This document shows, in pieces, positions 61,407-64,000 of a DNA stretch of 64,000 nucleotides. Both the position numbers and the translations under genes were made by a program. Position 1 is the first letter of the stretch; every line of letters starts with the position of its first letter. Source of the DNA: Pseudomonas azotoformans (lineage in GTDB: Bacteria > Pseudomonadota > Gammaproteobacteria > Pseudomonadales > Pseudomonadaceae); NCBI RefSeq assembly GCF_900103345.1, contig NZ_LT629702.1:3782001-3846000 (forward strand), read 5' to 3'. Under the pieces are notes generated by a model. It was not told where the DNA came from. It worked only from the letters and a program-made list of their open reading frames with translations, and did no database searches.

Positions 61407-61706
61407 ATGGCCGTTAACTGCACCAGCCTCGAAGAAGTCCGCACCCACATCGACCGCCTCGACCAGCAGATCGTCACCCTGCTGGCCGAGCGTGGCGCCT
61501 ACGTCTCCCAGGCTGCGCGCTTCAAGAAAGACGCGGACAGCGTCAAGGCACCACAACGGGTTGAGCAAGTCATCGCCAAGGTGCGGGGGATATCCCAGGC
61601 AGTGGGTGCCAATCCCGAGGTCACGGAACAGGTGTATCGCGCGATGATTGCGGCGTTTATCCAGCAGGAATTGGCGGAGCATGCTGCGCTCACGGAAACT
61701 CGCTAA
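61407..61706 (+). CDS. Chorismate mutase-like (AroQ/PchB family) protein
   Basis: The 99-residue all-helical protein starts MAVNCTSLEEVRTHIDRLDQ at 61407 (SD AAGGAGC). The AroQ motifs IDRLDQQIVTLLAERGAYVS and QAARFKKDADSVKAPQRVEQ (Arg and Lys active-site positions) and AMIAAFIQQELAEH match PchB-like chorismate mutases or isochorismate-pyruvate lyases. No biosynthetic partner is adjacent, so the substrate is open. The ORF's upstream extension to 61233 falls in the palindromic repeat. Confidence 0.87.
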   Translation: MAVNCTSLEEVRTHIDRLDQQIVTLLAERGAYVSQAARFKKDADSVKAPQRVEQVIAKVRGISQAVGANPEVTEQVYRAMIAAFIQQELAEHAALTETR

Positions 61707-61922
61707 GAATTACCCAAATTATTCGCCTACACAGCAAACTCACAAGCCATCCTCAAGCCCCTGATTACTAAGAAGGAAATCTTGCGGTTTTTTTAGCTTT
61801 TTTGAGTCATCGAAAACTTGCTCCGACGAAGCCTCGCTTTATGGGGATTTGTGTCTAGTCTCGGGTGGCAATCAAATTGCCACCACGTCTATACACGGAT
61901 CTGAATAGGTAAGAGGCTTACT

Positions 61923-63009
61923 ATGGAATTTTTCGAAAAGCTCACCAGTCTGGCCGCCAAGGTTCGGTTGCAAGGCCCGGCCATTCAAACAGAAGAAGCG
62001 ACCAAGAATGCTTTTGTAATGCCGTTTATCAACACGGTGCTGGGTTATGACGTGTTTGATCCGCAAGAAGTGACGCCTGAGTTTGTCTGCGATGTCGGGA
62101 CGAAGAAAGGTGAAAAAATCGACTACGCCATCATGAAAGACGGCGAAGTTCAGATACTCATTGAATGCAAAAAAAATCGGCGAGTCACTGAACATCAATC
62201 ATGCCTCGCAGCTATTTCGGTATTTTCATGTCACCAGCGCAAGAATCTCAATTCTCACCAACGGCCAGGTCTATCGGTTTTTTACTGATCTGGACGCACC
62301 TAACAAGATGGACGAAAAGCCATTTCTAGAGCTGGACCTGCTGGACATTGATGAGTATTCCGTACCGGAGTTGATAAAGCTGACAAAGTCAGCCTTCGAC
62401 GTCGATTCAATCATTAACGCTGCGGGAGAGCTGAAATATGTCAGCCAGCTCAAGAAGCTGATTGGCGCTCAAGTCAGTAAACCGGAAGACGACTTCGTTA
62501 AATTCTTTGCCTCCCGCGTTTACGAGGGAGTCATCACTCAGAGAGTCCGTGAGCAGTTTTTCGAACTGACACGTAAAGCCTTGGCTCAGTTTCTGAATGA
62601 CCAGATCAATGATCGACTCAAGTCGGCCATGAGCGGGGTAATTCAACCGACGATAGCTTCATTGACCGTCACGAACAGCGCAAATACGGATCTTCAGGAA
62701 CGAGACGAATCGGAAGACAAGATCCTGACGACGCTTGAAGAACTGGAGGGCTATCACATCGTCCGCGCTGTCGTACGCTCCGTTGTAGATGCCAAACGAA
62801 TCGTTCAACGCGATACCCAAAGCTATTTTGGGATTTTACTGGACGACAACAATCGCAAGCCTATCTGCCGTCTTCACTTCAATCGCAGCCAAAAATACCT
62901 CGGGATATTCGACGAGGAAAAAAATGAAACCCGGCACGCCATTTCATCCATTGATGAGATTTACGAATACGCGGATCAACTGAAAAAAACCGTGGGTTAT
63001 TACGACTGA
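61923..63009 (+). pseudogene. HsdR N-terminal-like restriction endonuclease fragment gene with a +1 frameshift
   Basis: The first frame (from ATG 61923) encodes MEFFEKLTSLAAKVRLQGPA through KIDYAIMKDGEVQILIECKK, a PD-(D/E)XK nuclease core (Asp in KIDYAI, E-C-K). The frame is then lost at an A8 run (62169-62176). The second frame continues IGESLNINHASQLFRYFHVT and ILTNGQVYRFFTDLDAPNKM to the stop at 63009. With seven A the two frames join into one protein of about 361 residues, a usual length for the stand-alone HsdR-N (COG4748-like) family. Three explanations fit: a true frameshift, transcriptional slippage on A8, or a sequence error. As read, the gene is broken. Confidence 0.85.
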
Positions 63010-63046
63010 AAGCCGCACCGGAATATTTTCAGCCGTCGATAACCCT

Positions 63047-63179
63047 GTGGTGAGCGGGCTTGCCCCGCGTTGGGCTGCGCAGCAGCCCCAATAAAGAGCA
63101 GCGCAGTGTGTCTGGCACTCCTCAATTTATTGTTTTGGGGCTGCTCCGCAGCCCAACGCGGGGCAAGCCCGCTCACCAC
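63047..63179. repeat. REPIN (inverted REP doublet), copy 2
   Basis: Arms GTGAGCGGGCTTGCCCCGCG and CGCGGGGCAAGCCCGCTCAC flank GGGCTGC...GCAGCCC stems and a spacer of about 40 bp that differs from copy 1. The total length is close to the first copy (133 versus 132 bp). Confidence 0.85.
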
Positions 63180-63196
63180 AAAAGCAAATTCACCTC

Positions 63197-63487
63197 TTAA
63201 GTTGCAGATGTCATCGCCTGGGTCAGGTCATCCACTACGGCTTTGTCCATCTCACACAGATAGTGCGCGGCCCAGGCGTATTGCTCGCCACGTACATCCA
63301 TCGCGGCTTCCATGGCGAGTTTCTTGGAATAAAAAAGCAAAGTGGAGGCGTGTTCCAAAGCTTCCTCAATCGGCATGCCGGAATTGACACGAAACAGCGG
63401 TTTTTCGTTTTCGCCGTAGTCGCCGAAAGTGACGACACCGAGTGTGGTGATTGCGGACAAGGGTGGATCAGGGACGACTTTGCTCAT
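63197..63487 (-). CDS. DUF3077 domain protein
   Basis: The 96-residue protein starts MSKVVPDPPLSAITTLGVVT. The helical DUF3077 core has PLFRVNSGMPIEEALEHAST, LLFYSKKLAMEAAM and AWAAHYLCEMDKAVVDDL. It is related in size and helical pattern to the protein at 44586, and is preceded by the same kind of leader. The earlier codons to 63517 lie outside the family N-terminus. Function unknown. Confidence 0.82.
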   Translation of the reverse strand: MSKVVPDPPLSAITTLGVVTFGDYGENEKPLFRVNSGMPIEEALEHASTLLFYSKKLAMEAAMDVRGEQYAWAAHYLCEMDKAVVDDLTQAMTSAT

Positions 63488-63546
63488 GATGATTGCTCTC
63501 TTATGAAGTCGAGCCACCAGATCACATCGCTAAACATGAAGAGGGT

Positions 63547-63623
63547 GGCAGCTGTGTGCAGGTTAGCGATCCGGGTCTGAGAGCACCCCGGGTAGACTCA
63601 AAGGTCTCCCGCACACAGCCGCC
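63547..63623 (-). promoter_or_regulatory. conserved structured leader motif, copy B
   Basis: On the minus strand, outer arms GGCGGCTGTGTGC and GCACACAGCTGCC pair over 13 bp (one G-U). They enclose an AGAC...GTCT hairpin and CCGGGGT...ACCCGG. The motif ends 59 bp before the DUF3077 start codon, almost the same spacing as in copy A. Differences in the outer stem keep pairing (compensatory). Confidence 0.6.
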
Positions 63624-63914
63624 ATAAAACGCTAAAAGCTGACAGATACCAGCTAATGCTATTGGGAGCGGTGCCACTCTTGAGGCTCGGATCGCTCAAC
63701 CCGGCCGCTGATATGCAGCGACCCAAAGAGGCTAATGATCCAAACGGTACGTCACAATAGGCCAGAGATTCTCTAGGAAACGTCCTGCAATTTAAAGGGA
63801 ATCGTCATTGATGGCCCTTTAGCCCAACACCTTTCTCACCATCCTTTCACACCGCCCCAACAAACCCCTGACTAGACTTCCCCTATCAGCCGTGAAACGG
63901 CCAGGGAGTACGCC
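63624..63914. other. intergenic region upstream of the last gene
   Basis: No gene or strong repeat is visible in this stretch. It should hold the promoters of the DUF3077 gene (minus) and of the lipoprotein gene (plus), but I could not name boxes with confidence. Confidence 0.5.
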
Positions 63915-64000
63915 ATGTGGCGGTCTGCGGTAATGCTGTGTGCAATGGTGTTGTTGGCGGGTTGCCAGTCGACCCATCAGGAGTTGTTGGCCAAGGGTTA
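63915..64000 (+). CDS. Lipoprotein, 5' end (truncated by window)
   Basis: The frame starts at ATG 63915 with SD AGGGAG and encodes MWRSAVMLCAMVLLAGCQST, a signal peptide with lipobox LLAGC, then HQELLAKG. Only 28 codons are visible, so the family cannot be named. Confidence 0.75.
   Translation, partial: MWRSAVMLCAMVLLAGCQSTHQELLAKG

Noticed and set aside
1..64000. CRISPR array
   Set aside because: No regularly spaced direct repeats with unique spacers were seen; the repeats found are REP-type palindromes and integrase arm sites.

Overview
The window reads as a Pseudomonas chromosome, most likely of the P. fluorescens group. The evidence is the core-gene order recN/fur/bamE(omlA)/rnfH/ratA/smpB, the lldR-lldP-D-lactate dehydrogenase cluster, a Pseudomonas-type tmRNA, a FecI/FecR/TonB-receptor cassette, REP-type repeats with the typical CGGGCTTGCCCCG arms, and GC-rich codon use outside the island. 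No database search was possible; family names rest on motifs read by eye.

Layout. 1-8.8 kb is core: the 3' end of recN, fur, the outer-membrane lipoprotein bamE, rnfH-ratA, smpB, then lactate uptake and oxidation (lldR repressor, lldP permease, FAD/Fe-S D-lactate dehydrogenase) and a small periplasmic protein. The tmRNA gene ssrA (8910-9306) is the attachment site of an integrated island of about 35 kb (about 9.3-44.2 kb). Its integrase lies just inside the left end. Decamer arm-type sites (TGGCATTCCA) lie inside both ends, and an imperfect copy of the tmRNA T-arm at 44196-44212 is the best right-end candidate.

The island is a defence island. From left to right it carries: a stand-alone McrB-N/DUF3883 protein; AT-rich hypothetical genes, including an ADP-ribosyltransferase-like gene cut by one in-frame TAA; a PD-(D/E)XK nuclease; an accessory module (glycine-zipper protein, DUF932 protein, XRE repressor with palindromic operator, secreted protein); degraded remnants; a 5-methylcytosine methyltransferase; an IS66-family element inserted in a vsr endonuclease gene; a complete class-1 DISARM operon (drmD-drmMI-drmA-drmB-drmC, minus strand, with vsr as its sixth gene); an unrecognised two-gene unit (about 320-residue soluble protein plus four-TM membrane protein); and a replication/regulation module (Gp2/YagK-like protein, AlpA-like excisionase/regulator, winged-helix regulator, and a divergent gene over paired operators).

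From 44.2 kb the sequence is core-like again: a small DUF6124/DUF3077-type protein behind a conserved structured leader, an iron-regulated TonB receptor with FecR and FecI, a DUF433/PIN-like toxin-antitoxin pair, a secreted protein, a GT39/ArnT-like glycosyltransferase, YqhA, a lipoprotein, a Lon-like protease, a DUF3015 protein, a DUF4105 protein, a chorismate-mutase-like protein, a frameshifted HsdR-N-like gene, a DUF3077 protein with a second copy of the leader motif, and the start of another lipoprotein.

The most interesting items are: the DISARM operon extended by a vsr gene that IS66 has split exactly, next to its partner cytosine methyltransferase; the unrecognised soluble/four-TM gene pair upstream of DISARM; the twin covarying RNA leaders at 44.45 and 63.55 kb; the nonsense-interrupted ADP-ribosyltransferase; and the A8-tract frameshift at 62.17 kb.
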